64,000 nucleotides of DNA from Paenalicyclobacillus ferrooxydans (GCF_001399675.1 NZ_LJCO01000082.1:1-64000), one strand, 5' to 3'; shown: positions 24,957 to 33,958, counted from the first letter of the stretch. Made by a program: numbers and translations. Notes: a model not told the origin generated them from the letters alone.

Positions 24957-26048
24957 CTATTTCGTACTGATTGCCAAACGATACACTCGGAGGATCCGGC
25001 GGATCATTCGATGCGAACTCAATTGGTCGGCCAGTGCTTTGCGCACTTGGCCGGCTTCATGTTTGAGCATCCTTTGTTTGGACATGGCATGACTCAACTT
25101 GGTGTTCAGTTGACTGTGTGTCCAGGGACGAACGGCTCCGTGATCACCAAAGTTGGTTTGGATCATATGCCGAAGGCTTTTTTGCGTGACAAGTCCATGG
25201 TCACCTGCTGACCCAACAGCCATGGTGGGAACACCGCAGATGGCCGACTCTGCAGCCACGCGAGCGGTTCCAATGACGAGATCGCAGGAGTTATAAAAGT
25301 CAGGCATTTTCCCCATGCCCATCGGGCCGAGGACCTTTACCCGTCCCCTTGATGTCCCCACAATCCGTTTGGATTCGCGGCCGACAACCAAAACGTATAC
25401 CCGCTTGTGGGCAAGCGAAAACCTTTTTAGGCTTCGTACTACCCGTCTTCCTAAAGCTGCCTTCTCGACAGTAAACCTCCCGGCGTATCCAATCACATAG
25501 GCATCTTCCGGGACTTTGTGCAGCTTCCGCAGCGGTTTGTTCTTTCCGGGTCGAAACAGGTCTGTGCGGATGCCGTTCGGTATCGTATAGACCCGACCTG
25601 CTGGCAGTCTTGTAGCAGAGACGGTCTTTGGTTTGAGGGCCGGGGAAACCGTGATGACTGCTTTTGCAATCCCTTTCGTAGCCCCCAAGGCAGCAGCACC
25701 TACGTAAGGTCCATGAACGGTTGCCACAAGTTGCGGTCTTCTCACTAGACCTCTCAGTGCAAGTGCTGCGAGTGTCATCGTAGGTCCATCATGAGCGTGC
25801 ACAATATCAAATGTATGAGCTTGTAAAAAACGCCGCAGGCGAAGCACCTTCGGGCGCCCAGGACGCTGCAGGACAGTGTCAATGTGCAGAGGAACGCCCA
25901 GTCGACGTGCCTGACTGACCCATGGCCCACCGGATGTGTAGAGTGTGACATGATGTCCCATCTGACGCAGGCCGGAAGCAAGTGTCAACACATGCGTCTC
26001 GGTCCCGCCGCCTCGCCACAGTCGTTGGACGAGCAGTAGTATCCTCAA
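24957..26048 (-). CDS. glycosyltransferase family 4 (GT-B)
   Basis: The 363-residue protein has the GT4 architecture. The N-terminal Rossmann half begins RILLLVQRLWRGGGTETHV, with DIVHAHDGPTM in the acceptor part. The hinge motif IPNGIRTDLFRPG and the donor half VIGYAGRFTVEKAALGRRVV follow. The usual E-x7-E donor-ribose motif is not obvious near AAESAICGVPTMAVG. It probably transfers a sugar to a lipid-linked or surface glycan precursor; substrates are unknown. The start is TTG at 26048, with AAAGGGGA eight bases upstream. It follows the ATP-grasp gene by 20 bases on the same strand. It is not BshA. Confidence 0.88.
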   Translation of the reverse strand: MRILLLVQRLWRGGGTETHVLTLASGLRQMGHHVTLYTSGGPWVSQARRLGVPLHIDTVLQRPGRPKVLRLRRFLQAHTFDIVHAHDGPTMTLAALALRGLVRRPQLVATVHGPYVGAAALGATKGIAKAVITVSPALKPKTVSATRLPAGRVYTIPNGIRTDLFRPGKNKPLRKLHKVPEDAYVIGYAGRFTVEKAALGRRVVRSLKRFSLAHKRVYVLVVGRESKRIVGTSRGRVKVLGPMGMGKMPDFYNSCDLVIGTARVAAESAICGVPTMAVGSAGDHGLVTQKSLRHMIQTNFGDHGAVRPWTHSQLNTKLSHAMSKQRMLKHEAGQVRKALADQLSSHRMIRRILRVYRLAISTK

Positions 26049-26068
26049 TCAAAATATCCCCTTTCTCT

Positions 26069-27148
26069 TTATTGCATGGTAAAGGCTGAACCATCCGACC
26101 GGAAGAAGACCTCATCCCAGTGACGGACGAGTCGCACGCCCGTTTCAAATTCCAATTCTGTCTTCTGTATCTCTTCTCCGAGTGCGAGCTTAACACCCAA
26201 CCAAGGCAGGTTGACGCCCGCTGCCGTGCACAGGATGGTCGTACCCTGGAGCCGAGGGTTGACCTCAAGGATCCTTGGTTCTCCGTTGTCATTTCGGCGT
26301 ACTTGGACACCGACATTTCCGTGAAGACCGAGGGCGCTGACGACGGATGTCACATAGCGGACGACGTCCGGTTCATCCACGATCCGCCCTTTGGTTGTGA
26401 TTCCACCCGTAATCTGTTCACGAAGTCGCACCACCGAAACGACCATCTCACCGTGGCGAGCTAATAAATCTACGCTGTACTCGGCCCCTGGCAGATACTC
26501 CATCACAACCAGCTCGGGCAGCCCCGTATTGTTCTGCAGTTTGTCAAACAACTCAGTCTCTGAGATATGGGTGCTGTCGGGTTTATCCTCAAACAGGCTC
26601 TTGGCTGCGTTCAGGGTTTTGTCCAAAATCCGAAATCCCCGACTTCCATCTCCATAGACCGGCTTGAAGCACACCGGGCGAGCCGGATATCCCAAACTCA
26701 TGAAAGAACTTCTCAGTTCATTCAGGGTTTTCGCCGGTTGAAACTGCGGAACGGGAATTTTCACCTGTGCCAAGGCCCGAAACAACATCCCTTTATGGTT
26801 GGCCGTACGGAGAGTCTCGACGGTTGGAAGGGGCATACGAGTTCCAATTGCCGCTAAGTCTTGTTGCATCTCGGCCAAGGGAATCAATTCTCGTGTTACA
26901 AGCGGCAGGACCACGTCAACTGATTCCGCTTTGCAGACGTCCTTCAGGACCTGAGGGAAATCGACGGAGTCAGCGCGCGGGATGACGTGAAATCCATCGA
27001 CCCAGGCCTGCCCGGTCGCGTCTGAATTGGCATCCGTACCAATGATGTGCAGCCGTCGTTCCTTTATCTGGCGCAGTGAACGCACGACGCCGAAAGCACC
27101 GGGCGATCCGATGCCGGTAACAAGTATCGTAACTGGCTTACCCTCCAC
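26069..27148 (-). CDS. ATP-grasp ligase (CarB-like)
   Basis: The protein (about 359 residues) has a Rossmann pre-ATP-grasp part (TILVTGIGSPGAFGVVRSL) and an ATP-grasp fold with VCFKPVYGDGSRG and the metal-binding ILEVNPRLQGTTI near the C-terminus. It belongs to the carbamoyl-phosphate-synthase-large-chain-like group that joins a carboxylate to an amine via an acyl phosphate. The substrate is unknown. The GTG at 27148 is favoured because AGAGG lies eight bases upstream and conserved sequence starts there; an ATG at 27244 would add 32 low-complexity residues. It is operonic with the GT4 gene and divergent from the deacetylase gene. Confidence 0.85.
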   Translation of the reverse strand: MEGKPVTILVTGIGSPGAFGVVRSLRQIKERRLHIIGTDANSDATGQAWVDGFHVIPRADSVDFPQVLKDVCKAESVDVVLPLVTRELIPLAEMQQDLAAIGTRMPLPTVETLRTANHKGMLFRALAQVKIPVPQFQPAKTLNELRSSFMSLGYPARPVCFKPVYGDGSRGFRILDKTLNAAKSLFEDKPDSTHISETELFDKLQNNTGLPELVVMEYLPGAEYSVDLLARHGEMVVSVVRLREQITGGITTKGRIVDEPDVVRYVTSVVSALGLHGNVGVQVRRNDNGEPRILEVNPRLQGTTILCTAAGVNLPWLGVKLALGEEIQKTELEFETGVRLVRHWDEVFFRSDGSAFTMQ

Positions 27149-27306
27149 ACTGTTCACCTCTCGTCGATAACCTGTACTACTGTAATCACCTTGTCCCCGC
27201 TTGGTGCTGGGCGTTGTCATTGACTTTGCAGGAGAACCGACCAAATGCCCGAGCAGACCAGGGTAACAACCGTATATTGGGGTAGGACGAGAATGGGGGT
27301 GAATGC

Positions 27307-28008
27307 GTGGAGTCTTTATCCTACGAAAACCAGCGGGTTCTGGTACTGTCTCCCCACGCGGATGATGAGACGCTCGGTTGTGGCGGGGTAGTACAAAAAT
27401 ATGTAGCTGCGGGAAGCTCAGTTCGAGTGGTGGTTGCTTCGTTTGTTAAGGGAACTTACCGACGGTTTCACAAACACCAGGAGACTTACACTTTTTACAG
27501 TGGAGACGTACGGTACCGGGAGCTTAAAGAAGCGATGTCCGTGCTTGGGATTACGGATTACACGATTTTATTCGAGGACGATGACGTGGCTATCCAGTAT
27601 CATTCCCTGCTTGATACAAGACCCCGGGCGGAATTGACAGCCGCAATTGAGAATCACATTCACGATTTTCACCCGACTGTTTTGTTCATTCCGTCACAAA
27701 CCAAGCATCAGGACCATCTTGCACTTCACGACGCATCCATCACCGCTGCGCGACCGTATTTCTGGCAAGGAACTGTGATCGCATATGAGACAGACGGGGA
27801 AACAGAGTTTTCTCCCAACCTGTACGTATCCCTTCCAGATGACATCATGCAAACGAAATTGAAGGCGATTCGCTGCTATAAGACGCAGTTGTCTACCCAC
27901 CCCCATCCGGTCAGTGAACAGACGCTCATGGCCAAGGCACAGTTTCGGGGGCAGTACATTTATGCCACCTATGCCGAAGCATTTCAGGTGATACGGCTGC
28001 ACGGATAG
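27307..28008 (+). CDS. PIG-L family deacetylase
   Basis: The 233-residue zinc hydrolase of the LmbE/PIG-L family has the metal motif SPHADDETLGCGG (about 15-27) and the second histidine motif TKHQDHLALHDAS. Family members remove an N-acetyl group from GlcNAc-type substrates in surface glycans, GPI-like lipids or small thiols. Its place beside a GT4 and ATP-grasp enzymes suggests action on a glycan intermediate. The GTG start has GGGGGTGA at short spacing. Confidence 0.9.
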   Translation: MESLSYENQRVLVLSPHADDETLGCGGVVQKYVAAGSSVRVVVASFVKGTYRRFHKHQETYTFYSGDVRYRELKEAMSVLGITDYTILFEDDDVAIQYHSLLDTRPRAELTAAIENHIHDFHPTVLFIPSQTKHQDHLALHDASITAARPYFWQGTVIAYETDGETEFSPNLYVSLPDDIMQTKLKAIRCYKTQLSTHPHPVSEQTLMAKAQFRGQYIYATYAEAFQVIRLHG

Positions 28009-28123
28009 CCCTTTTGGAGATCATCAATGCCAAACCTTCGGCCTGTGCATATAGTAGATGGCCGAGGTTTCCGTTTTGTCAGCCTCCAGGCTCTCGGAGC
28101 ACTGGGAAAGGGGACGAAGTGTT

Positions 28124-29221
28124 GTGCTTGTAACAGTAACCGGGTGGTCGCCCCTGAAGAAAACCAGTCGCAGACGTCGCTTGGCATTTCAATCTCTTGC
28201 TGCAGCCGCGACAAAGTACGATATCTCTCTTGTCATTACGAGCCCCAAACGTTTGCTTGGCCTCGCCCATTTTCCCGGGTGGACGTCGTCGGAAACGCCA
28301 GGCAAAGAATGGCGGAGAAAAGTCTCGAACATGAATCGGCAGACCGTGATTTACGATGCCATGTACCTGGATGACCTGAAGGCATACCAGATATCTTATC
28401 CCCACCTTCTCAAGGCGGTCGCAAAACAGGATATTCCCATGTTTAACCCCGTGTTGCCTTCCAAAAGTACCTTGTATGAGCTCTTGACGCAAAACCGCAT
28501 CCGAGGCGGCAGACTTCCCCGGACAATCACGCAAGTGACACCAACGCGCGTGATTCAGATATTGGATGAAAGCGACCGAGTGTGGCTAAAACCTGTGTAC
28601 GGGTCTGGCGGCCGTAACATAGTCATGATTGATCGTCTCCCCAATGGAAGGTATGAACTCACTGCAGAACGATATCGTGGTAAACACCTGCACCAGGAGA
28701 TGGATCGGCAGCGCTTGGTTCAGTTTATTCGGCAATTGACCACGTATCGGCAATACATGGCTCAGGAGCATATCGAGCTTGGCGTCACGCGTGAGGGAAG
28801 AAAAGTTGACTTCCGAGTGACTGTCCAGCGTAAAGACAGCGGCGCATGGGGTGTCACAGCTACGACAGCAAGAACGGGGGCTGCCGGATCGGTTCTGACG
28901 AACTACCATGCCGGCGGCCGCATACGGTCCCTCACAAACGCACATCACGATTATCATCTTCTTAACAGCTTTGGTGTCACTCCAAGTGATCTTTCGCATA
29001 TGAACGAGTTTGCACTGCGGGTGGCACGAAGGCTCCAGTCTCATTATCCGAGACTGGGCATTCTTGGACTTGACGTAGGTCACACACCGCAGGGTGAGTT
29101 TTACGTCTATGACTTTAACGGCCGGCCCGGACGAGACATTTTGACCGACGATGAAGTGGTTCAGTTCATGGATTGTGTTGCAGGTTATGCGAAGTACCTG
29201 TCCAATCGGCGCCTGGATTGA
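28124..29221 (+). CDS. YheC/YheD-family ATP-grasp protein
   Basis: The protein (about 365 residues) matches the YheC/YheD group of ATP-grasp proteins, which in Bacillus are spore-coat-associated and unassigned chemically. Visible motifs are FNPVLPSKSTLYELLTQN, VWLKPVYGSGGRNI (the ATP-binding lysine and glycine loop) and EFYVYDFNGRPGRDIL at the metal site near the end. The GTG at 28124 has AAAGGGGA nine bases upstream and is preferred; an ATG at 28058 lacks a site. It is the second ATP-grasp enzyme of the region. The two may add amino-acid-like groups to a surface polymer. Confidence 0.82.
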   Translation: MLVTVTGWSPLKKTSRRRRLAFQSLAAAATKYDISLVITSPKRLLGLAHFPGWTSSETPGKEWRRKVSNMNRQTVIYDAMYLDDLKAYQISYPHLLKAVAKQDIPMFNPVLPSKSTLYELLTQNRIRGGRLPRTITQVTPTRVIQILDESDRVWLKPVYGSGGRNIVMIDRLPNGRYELTAERYRGKHLHQEMDRQRLVQFIRQLTTYRQYMAQEHIELGVTREGRKVDFRVTVQRKDSGAWGVTATTARTGAAGSVLTNYHAGGRIRSLTNAHHDYHLLNSFGVTPSDLSHMNEFALRVARRLQSHYPRLGILGLDVGHTPQGEFYVYDFNGRPGRDILTDDEVVQFMDCVAGYAKYLSNRRLD

Positions 29222-29232
29222 CTCGTTGCATC

Positions 29233-29273
29233 ATCCACCTGTCCATGTATCATGCTATGGACGTGAGGTGGAT
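29233..29273 (+). promoter_or_regulatory. hairpin that hides the L,D-transpeptidase ribosome binding site
   Basis: ATCCACCT (29233-29240) and GTCCAT (29241-29246) pair with AGGTGGAT (29266-29273) and ATGGAC (29257-29262), with a 3-base GTG bulge on one side and a 10-base loop. The Shine-Dalgarno GAGG of the next gene (29265-29268) is inside the stem, so folding should lower its translation. Confidence 0.5.
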
Positions 29274-29276
29274 AAC

Positions 29277-30059
29277 GTGGACAAGTTGTATGACCACAGG
29301 TACGGAAACAACCGCAGCGCAAAGAGACAGGTCCGTACAGTTCTCGGCGTAGTCCTCGCTGCTTTCGCCGGTTGTCTTGTACAGCCTTCCGTGTATGCAG
29401 AGACAACACAAAACACAGCGCCTTCATCCGAGGCGGAATCCATTGACCCCCATTCCGCTCAGAAGGTCAGGTATGAGATTCGAATTGACACCAAACGTCC
29501 GGTCTTAAACCTGTATCGGAACAGTTCACTGTACAAGACGTATCCCGTCGCACTGGGCAAGCCTGCCACCCCGACGCCAATTGGGAATTGGAAAATCGTC
29601 GATAAACAACGGGGGTGGGGCGGAGGGTTCGGAACACGCTGGCTGGGGCTGAACGTGCCATGGGGGACGTATGGTATCCACGGGACCAACCGCCCCCAGC
29701 TCATTGGTCAATACGTGAGCAACGGCTGCATTCGAATGCGCAATGCTGATGTGGAACAGTTGTATGATACAGTGCCAGTTGGTACGCCTGTCATCATTCA
29801 TGGGAACCCTGTGAAATCTTTGCGGACCCTCTCACTTGGCAACATCGGTGCAGATGTTCTCGTGGTCCAACAGCGGCTGCACAGTGCTGGCTTTTACAGC
29901 GATAGAATGGATGGCAAGTTTAGCGGTGAGATGCAGTTTGCACTTAGTCTGTACCAGTTGGCTCACCATTTGCCTATGGACGGTACCGTGAGTTTGGATG
30001 ACTATGCGTCACTCGGTATCACTTCCGACAAGAGGGCTTCCAGCGCGGCGGCAAACTGA
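29277..30059 (+). CDS. L,D-transpeptidase (YkuD) with peptidoglycan-binding domain
   Basis: The 260-residue exported enzyme cross-links or remodels peptidoglycan, acting outside the membrane. A hydrophobic signal segment (about 21-41, cleavage near VYA-E) precedes the YkuD domain (about 55-176) with the catalytic motif H135-G-T-N and S-N-G-C151-I-R-M. The C-terminal part (about 178-245) is a PG_binding_1 domain (GADVLVVQQRLHSAGFY). The GTG at 29277 is preceded by GAGG eight bases upstream. Its last 58 bases overlap the convergent YaiI gene. Confidence 0.93.
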   Translation: MDKLYDHRYGNNRSAKRQVRTVLGVVLAAFAGCLVQPSVYAETTQNTAPSSEAESIDPHSAQKVRYEIRIDTKRPVLNLYRNSSLYKTYPVALGKPATPTPIGNWKIVDKQRGWGGGFGTRWLGLNVPWGTYGIHGTNRPQLIGQYVSNGCIRMRNADVEQLYDTVPVGTPVIIHGNPVKSLRTLSLGNIGADVLVVQQRLHSAGFYSDRMDGKFSGEMQFALSLYQLAHHLPMDGTVSLDDYASLGITSDKRASSAAAN

Positions 30060-30493
30060 ACTGCATCCTCAGTCGTCCTCGCAGCTGGCCCTTTGGTGCG
30101 ACGTGATAAACGACGCTCTCTTGCGTGAATATCCCGTTCCATGAGCAATCTGTCTATATTGTCGTTGGTGTAGATGAGCCCTCGCGGGGAGATGGCTCGA
30201 GCTCCTTTGCCGAGGGACAAAGCCGCAAGCCCATAATCCTGGGTAACAACGATATACGCTTTGTTTCGGTTTATACGAGCTATGATGACCATATCAACAG
30301 CTTGGGGATGGGCATCCACGAGGACGTGGTTCGTCCGTTCAAAATGATGATTGACTGTGCTGATGGTGATTACCTCGGCGCCAAACTGCGCGCCGAGGCG
30401 GTCAGCTGTGACGATAGTGTCACGAGGAGCTGCATCTGCGTCAATCAGGATTACGATTTCATTATTTCGATGTTCTTCGTCAACATTGGCCAC
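30002..30493 (-). CDS. YaiI/YqxD family protein (DUF188)
   Basis: The 163-residue protein is a UPF0178/DUF188 member with a PIN-like nuclease fold. The conserved N-terminal VILIDADAAPR and the later YIVVTQDYGLAALSLGKGARAISPRG motif carry the acidic residues. Family function is unproven, although an RNase-like role is suspected. The GTG start lies six bases after the alcohol dehydrogenase stop on the same strand. The 3' end overlaps the L,D-transpeptidase gene. Confidence 0.88.
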   Translation of the reverse strand: MANVDEEHRNNEIVILIDADAAPRDTIVTADRLGAQFGAEVITISTVNHHFERTNHVLVDAHPQAVDMVIIARINRNKAYIVVTQDYGLAALSLGKGARAISPRGLIYTNDNIDRLLMERDIHARERRLSRRTKGPAARTTEDAVQFAAALEALLSEVIPSDA

Positions 30494-30499
30494 TCGTCA

Positions 30500-31663
30500 T
30501 CATCCTTGTTCTTCGTAAGCAGAGAGCAGTAACTCCCGATAATCTCCCCTCGACACCGTTCGAACATTACTCGGGGTCGATCCGTTGGCAAAAGCCAGCT
30601 CTACGAGCTCATCGAAGTCTGCAGGGGACACCTTCGGCAGGTCACGCAGGCGAGGGATGCCAAGATGGCGAACCCACTGTACGATACCTTCGACAAGCTT
30701 CGTTGAAGCTTCAGCAGGCGTGTCCTCTCGTGAAGCGAACCCCATAATCTGGCTGAGGTCTGCGTGCAAAGCTTCGTGTCCGACGACATTGAACCGAAGC
30801 ACATGCGGTAGAAAGACGGCATTGGCCAGTCCGTGAGGAGTATCATATAATCCGCCAAGCGCTTCCGCAAGACAATGAACGGATGCGACGTCTGATGCTC
30901 CGAAACAGAGCCCGGCTAACAGACTTCCCTGTAACATGTCGGACCGTGCAGCAAGGTCCGTCGGATTCTGCATGACCCGCGGTAACGCGGGGATAATGAC
31001 ACGCATCGCCGCTGCACCAAAGGCTTGAGTGATGGGTGATGAACTGCGACAGGTGTAGCCTTCAATGGCGTGTACCAGTGCATCCACGCCGGTTGCACTC
31101 GTTACAGCAGGTGGGACGGTCAGTGTTAGAGCAGGATCGAGCACAGCGAGAAGGGGCCTCAGCATGGCGTGTTTCAAGGTCATCTTTCGATGCGTAGAAG
31201 ACTCCGTGATGACCGCTGAGCGCGTCACTTCAGACCCTGTCCCGGCGGTTGTCGGTACCAAGGCCAGAGGAGCGACACACTCATAAGGACGTGCTCCATC
31301 TACATAGTCCGACACGCGTCCGCCTGTTTGGCTGAGGAGGGTGATGGCCTTGGCGGTATCCATGGCACTCCCTCCGCCAATTCCAATAACCCCTGTCATA
31401 CCCTGCTCAACGTATACCTTTGCTCCTGCTTCACAGTCAACATCCCGGGGATTGGGAGCGACTTCTTGGTAAACCAACGTTTGATAACCAGCAGCCTGAA
31501 GCGTTTGTTTAATTGGAGAGATGAGTCCGGTCTCTTGGATACCGGGATCCGTTACAATCATAATTCGCTTCCCGAAACCGATTCCCTCGACGAGGCCGGG
31601 CAGACGACTGACGAGCCCTGGTCCAAACTCAATTTGTGTACCCATCTGATATGTAAACATCAT
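30500..31663 (-). CDS. iron-containing alcohol dehydrogenase
   Basis: The 387-residue group III dehydrogenase oxidises or reduces a small alcohol/aldehyde pair with NAD(P). The NAD-binding GGGSAMDTAKAI motif is at about 96-107. The metal-binding set is carried by LVHAIEGYTCR, SVHCLAEALGG and DTPHGLANAVFLPHVLRFN. GAGGAGG precedes two adjacent ATG codons. It is divergent from the radical SAM gene and is followed closely by the DUF188 gene. The physiological substrate cannot be inferred. Confidence 0.93.
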   Translation of the reverse strand: MMFTYQMGTQIEFGPGLVSRLPGLVEGIGFGKRIMIVTDPGIQETGLISPIKQTLQAAGYQTLVYQEVAPNPRDVDCEAGAKVYVEQGMTGVIGIGGGSAMDTAKAITLLSQTGGRVSDYVDGARPYECVAPLALVPTTAGTGSEVTRSAVITESSTHRKMTLKHAMLRPLLAVLDPALTLTVPPAVTSATGVDALVHAIEGYTCRSSSPITQAFGAAAMRVIIPALPRVMQNPTDLAARSDMLQGSLLAGLCFGASDVASVHCLAEALGGLYDTPHGLANAVFLPHVLRFNVVGHEALHADLSQIMGFASREDTPAEASTKLVEGIVQWVRHLGIPRLRDLPKVSPADFDELVELAFANGSTPSNVRTVSRGDYRELLLSAYEEQG

Positions 31664-31830
31664 CTTCTGTCCTCCTCAACCATGGATATAGATTATCATG
31701 GTTCGGATGGACTACGTAACAATCATCTAAACGGATAGGGGATTATACAAAAAGACTGTCTGTGAGGACCTGCATCACTTCTAGTTACCGCCTTCATAAT
31801 GAGATGAGATGAGATGGGGAGGCGGAAACT

Positions 31831-32937
31831 TTGGGACAGGTCAATTTTGACGAGCGCCCAATGCTCGTGTTTTGGGAATCCACACGTGCTTGTCTGCTCG
31901 CATGCAAGCACTGCCGGGCGGAAGCCATTCATACACCAATGCCGAACGAACTGACCACCGCTGAGGCGTTTCAGTTTGTCGAAAGTCTTTTATCTTTTGG
32001 ACGACCGTATCCTGTGTTAATTATTACCGGGGGCGATGTGCTGATGCGGTCAGATGCGTTTGAGATTGTCGCGTACGCCAGGTCACTCGGGATTCCGGTC
32101 GGACTTGCGCCAAGTGTTACCCCGAAATTGACCGATGGCAATATTGCACGTATGAAGGAACTTGGAGTCAAAGTTGTTTCTATCAGCTTGGATGGGGCAA
32201 AGGCTGAGACTCACGAGAAAATCCGCGGCGTTGCCGGACATTTTTCTGAAACCGTAAGAGCCGTTGAACGGCTTGTGGCGGCCGGATTTGAGGTCCAAGT
32301 CAATACGGCTGTAATGGAAGACAATATGCACGAACTACCCGCAGTAGCAAAACTGCTCAGAGATCTCGGAGTGCATATCTGGGAGGTATTCTTCCTCATT
32401 CATGTCGGACGCGGGAAGCAGTCTGGTGAGCTGTCCGCCGAGGCTTGTGAAGATGTCTCTCACTTTCTCTACGAGGCTTCTAAGTATGACATGATTGTAC
32501 GGACCGTGGAGGCGCCATTCTTCCGGAGGGTTGTTGCAGCACGTAAGGCCGCTGAGCCGTTTGCACAAGTGAACGCAGGTCCCCTCTATGAGCAACTGTC
32601 TCGGGATTTACAAGAGTTGCTCGGTGAGCCCATCTCACAGCCGCGGGCCCAGACGAGCGGGACACGTGATGGAAAAGGGATTATTTTCGTATCCTACGAC
32701 GGAACCGTCTACCCTGCAGGATTCTTGCCGCTCCCGGTAGGCAGCATCCGGCAGCAAACACTCTCGGAAATTTACCGGGAGAATGAAGTGTTGGTGGGGA
32801 TTCGTGAAGGTCAATTCTCAGGGAAATGCAGTGTTTGTCGTTATAAAGACGCCTGCGGAGGATCGAGGTCAAGGGCATTTGCAAAGTACGGGGATGTACT
32901 TGCCGAGGACCCATCCTGTGTGTACCAGCCTGCCTAG
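31831..32937 (+). CDS. radical SAM/SPASM protein (TIGR04053-like)
   Basis: The 368-residue enzyme has the radical SAM cluster motif C21-x3-C25-x2-C28 (RACLLACKHCRAE), the GGD motif TGGDVLMR and a TIM-barrel core. The C-terminal SPASM-like region has C333, C336, C342 and C363 (KCSVCRYKDACGG...DPSCVY) for an extra iron-sulfur cluster. It resembles heme-carboxylate-modifying AhbD-like and TIGR04053 proteins. No precursor peptide is visible next to it, so RiPP maturation is less likely. The TTG start has GGAGG eight bases upstream. GAGAT occurs three times in tandem (31801-31815) just before the site. Confidence 0.88.
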   Translation: MGQVNFDERPMLVFWESTRACLLACKHCRAEAIHTPMPNELTTAEAFQFVESLLSFGRPYPVLIITGGDVLMRSDAFEIVAYARSLGIPVGLAPSVTPKLTDGNIARMKELGVKVVSISLDGAKAETHEKIRGVAGHFSETVRAVERLVAAGFEVQVNTAVMEDNMHELPAVAKLLRDLGVHIWEVFFLIHVGRGKQSGELSAEACEDVSHFLYEASKYDMIVRTVEAPFFRRVVAARKAAEPFAQVNAGPLYEQLSRDLQELLGEPISQPRAQTSGTRDGKGIIFVSYDGTVYPAGFLPLPVGSIRQQTLSEIYRENEVLVGIREGQFSGKCSVCRYKDACGGSRSRAFAKYGDVLAEDPSCVYQPA

Positions 32938-33025
32938 TCTGTCTTGTGGTGCTGTGTAAAATAACGGGAATTATCTCGGCTCATACGTTTCAACAGCACG
33001 GCTCATAACACCTATAAACAGCCTG

Positions 33026-33057
33026 GCATGCGCCCATAATTTGGCGCATGCTTTTTT
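33026..33057 (+). terminator. intrinsic terminator after the radical SAM gene
   Basis: GCATGCGCC (33026-33034) pairs with GGCGCATGC (33043-33051) around an 8-base loop, followed by six T residues. This is a textbook Rho-independent terminator. Confidence 0.92.
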
Positions 33058-33140
33058 ATTTTGACAAATAGGCTTGGCCTTCGACAATGGTCTCGGTATA
33101 TGATGAGTAGTAAAAAATACTTAAGAATGGAGACTTAGAT

Positions 33141-33758
33141 GTGAAAAGCAAGTTTCAATGGACCAATTCCATGACCTTTGTGATTGTGGTTGCGGTGATT
33201 CTGTTGATTGGCGCCTCGCTGGTACCGATGCGTTCATCGCTGGGACAAGGCATTAACGAGCGTGTGATTGACGCGTGGTACGGGGTTTACAACCTGGACA
33301 CCAAAACCTATCAGTTCCGTCTTGTTTTTAATGACGGATCACAGATTGAGATTCCGATGAAATCCATTCCGCAAACCGATTTTGTCACAAAATCCGACAG
33401 CACGACAATGTTGACCAACCCAAACATCATCCCCGCGATTCAGGCGGCCTATCAGGCAGACAGTAAAACCTTGCAAACTTTTTTAGGTACGTATAACAAT
33501 GCGCCTGCAGTGCTTCATCCGTTCTCTGACGCACCCGTTGCATACTCGGTTGGAGTGATTCAGGCAATGGCGAAGGCGGGATTTAACCCGAAGTCCGTCG
33601 GGGGCCCGAATATCGTGCCCGGCAGCGTTCCCGTTGCAAAACTCAACGGCGGTTCACTGCAAATTGATACTGCGGCAGATGGCAATACCATAACGCAGTG
33701 CCACCCAGGCCAGGTGCCTTTGCAACTTGCACAGTGGCAAATTTCGCAGAATCACTAG
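33141..33758 (+). CDS. membrane-anchored extracytoplasmic protein, unknown
   Basis: The 205-residue protein has one N-terminal membrane segment (about 11-28) without a clear cleavage site, so it is probably anchored with the rest outside. The outer part contains a repeated DxxT/S pattern and a single cysteine near the end (TQCHPGQVP). I do not recognise the family. It lies between two transcription units: a terminator precedes it, and the oxidase operon promoter starts about 60 bases after it. The GTG start has GGAGA upstream. Confidence 0.7.
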   Translation: MKSKFQWTNSMTFVIVVAVILLIGASLVPMRSSLGQGINERVIDAWYGVYNLDTKTYQFRLVFNDGSQIEIPMKSIPQTDFVTKSDSTTMLTNPNIIPAIQAAYQADSKTLQTFLGTYNNAPAVLHPFSDAPVAYSVGVIQAMAKAGFNPKSVGGPNIVPGSVPVAKLNGGSLQIDTAADGNTITQCHPGQVPLQLAQWQISQNH

Positions 33759-33821
33759 GATGGACCAGTAACATGGTATGACCAAACTATTGACATCATA
33801 AATTTATACCCATGTAGGTGT

Positions 33822-33851
33822 TTGACGTAGAGTAGGGATTGTGTCTAAAAT
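33822..33851 (+). promoter_or_regulatory. sigma-A promoter of the oxidase operon
   Basis: TTGACG (33822-33827) and TAAAAT (33846-33851) are 18 bases apart, each 5/6 to consensus. Transcription would start near 33858 and give a leader of about 330 bases before the first oxidase-operon gene, so regulation in the leader is possible. Confidence 0.6.
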
Positions 33852-33958
33852 GTGATCAGACACACAACTGCAACACAAACATCACAAAACTGTTAAAAAA
33901 ACAAAGAGAAACTAGAGAGAGAGCAGAGAGAAACCAGAAAGGAGGGCAGGGACACGGC

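Noticed and set aside
24957-28008. GT4 plus PIG-L deacetylase as a bacillithiol (bshA/bshB) pair
   Set aside because: The GT4 N-terminus and motifs do not look like BshA, the two genes are on opposite strands with an ATP-grasp gene between them, and no BshC is present.
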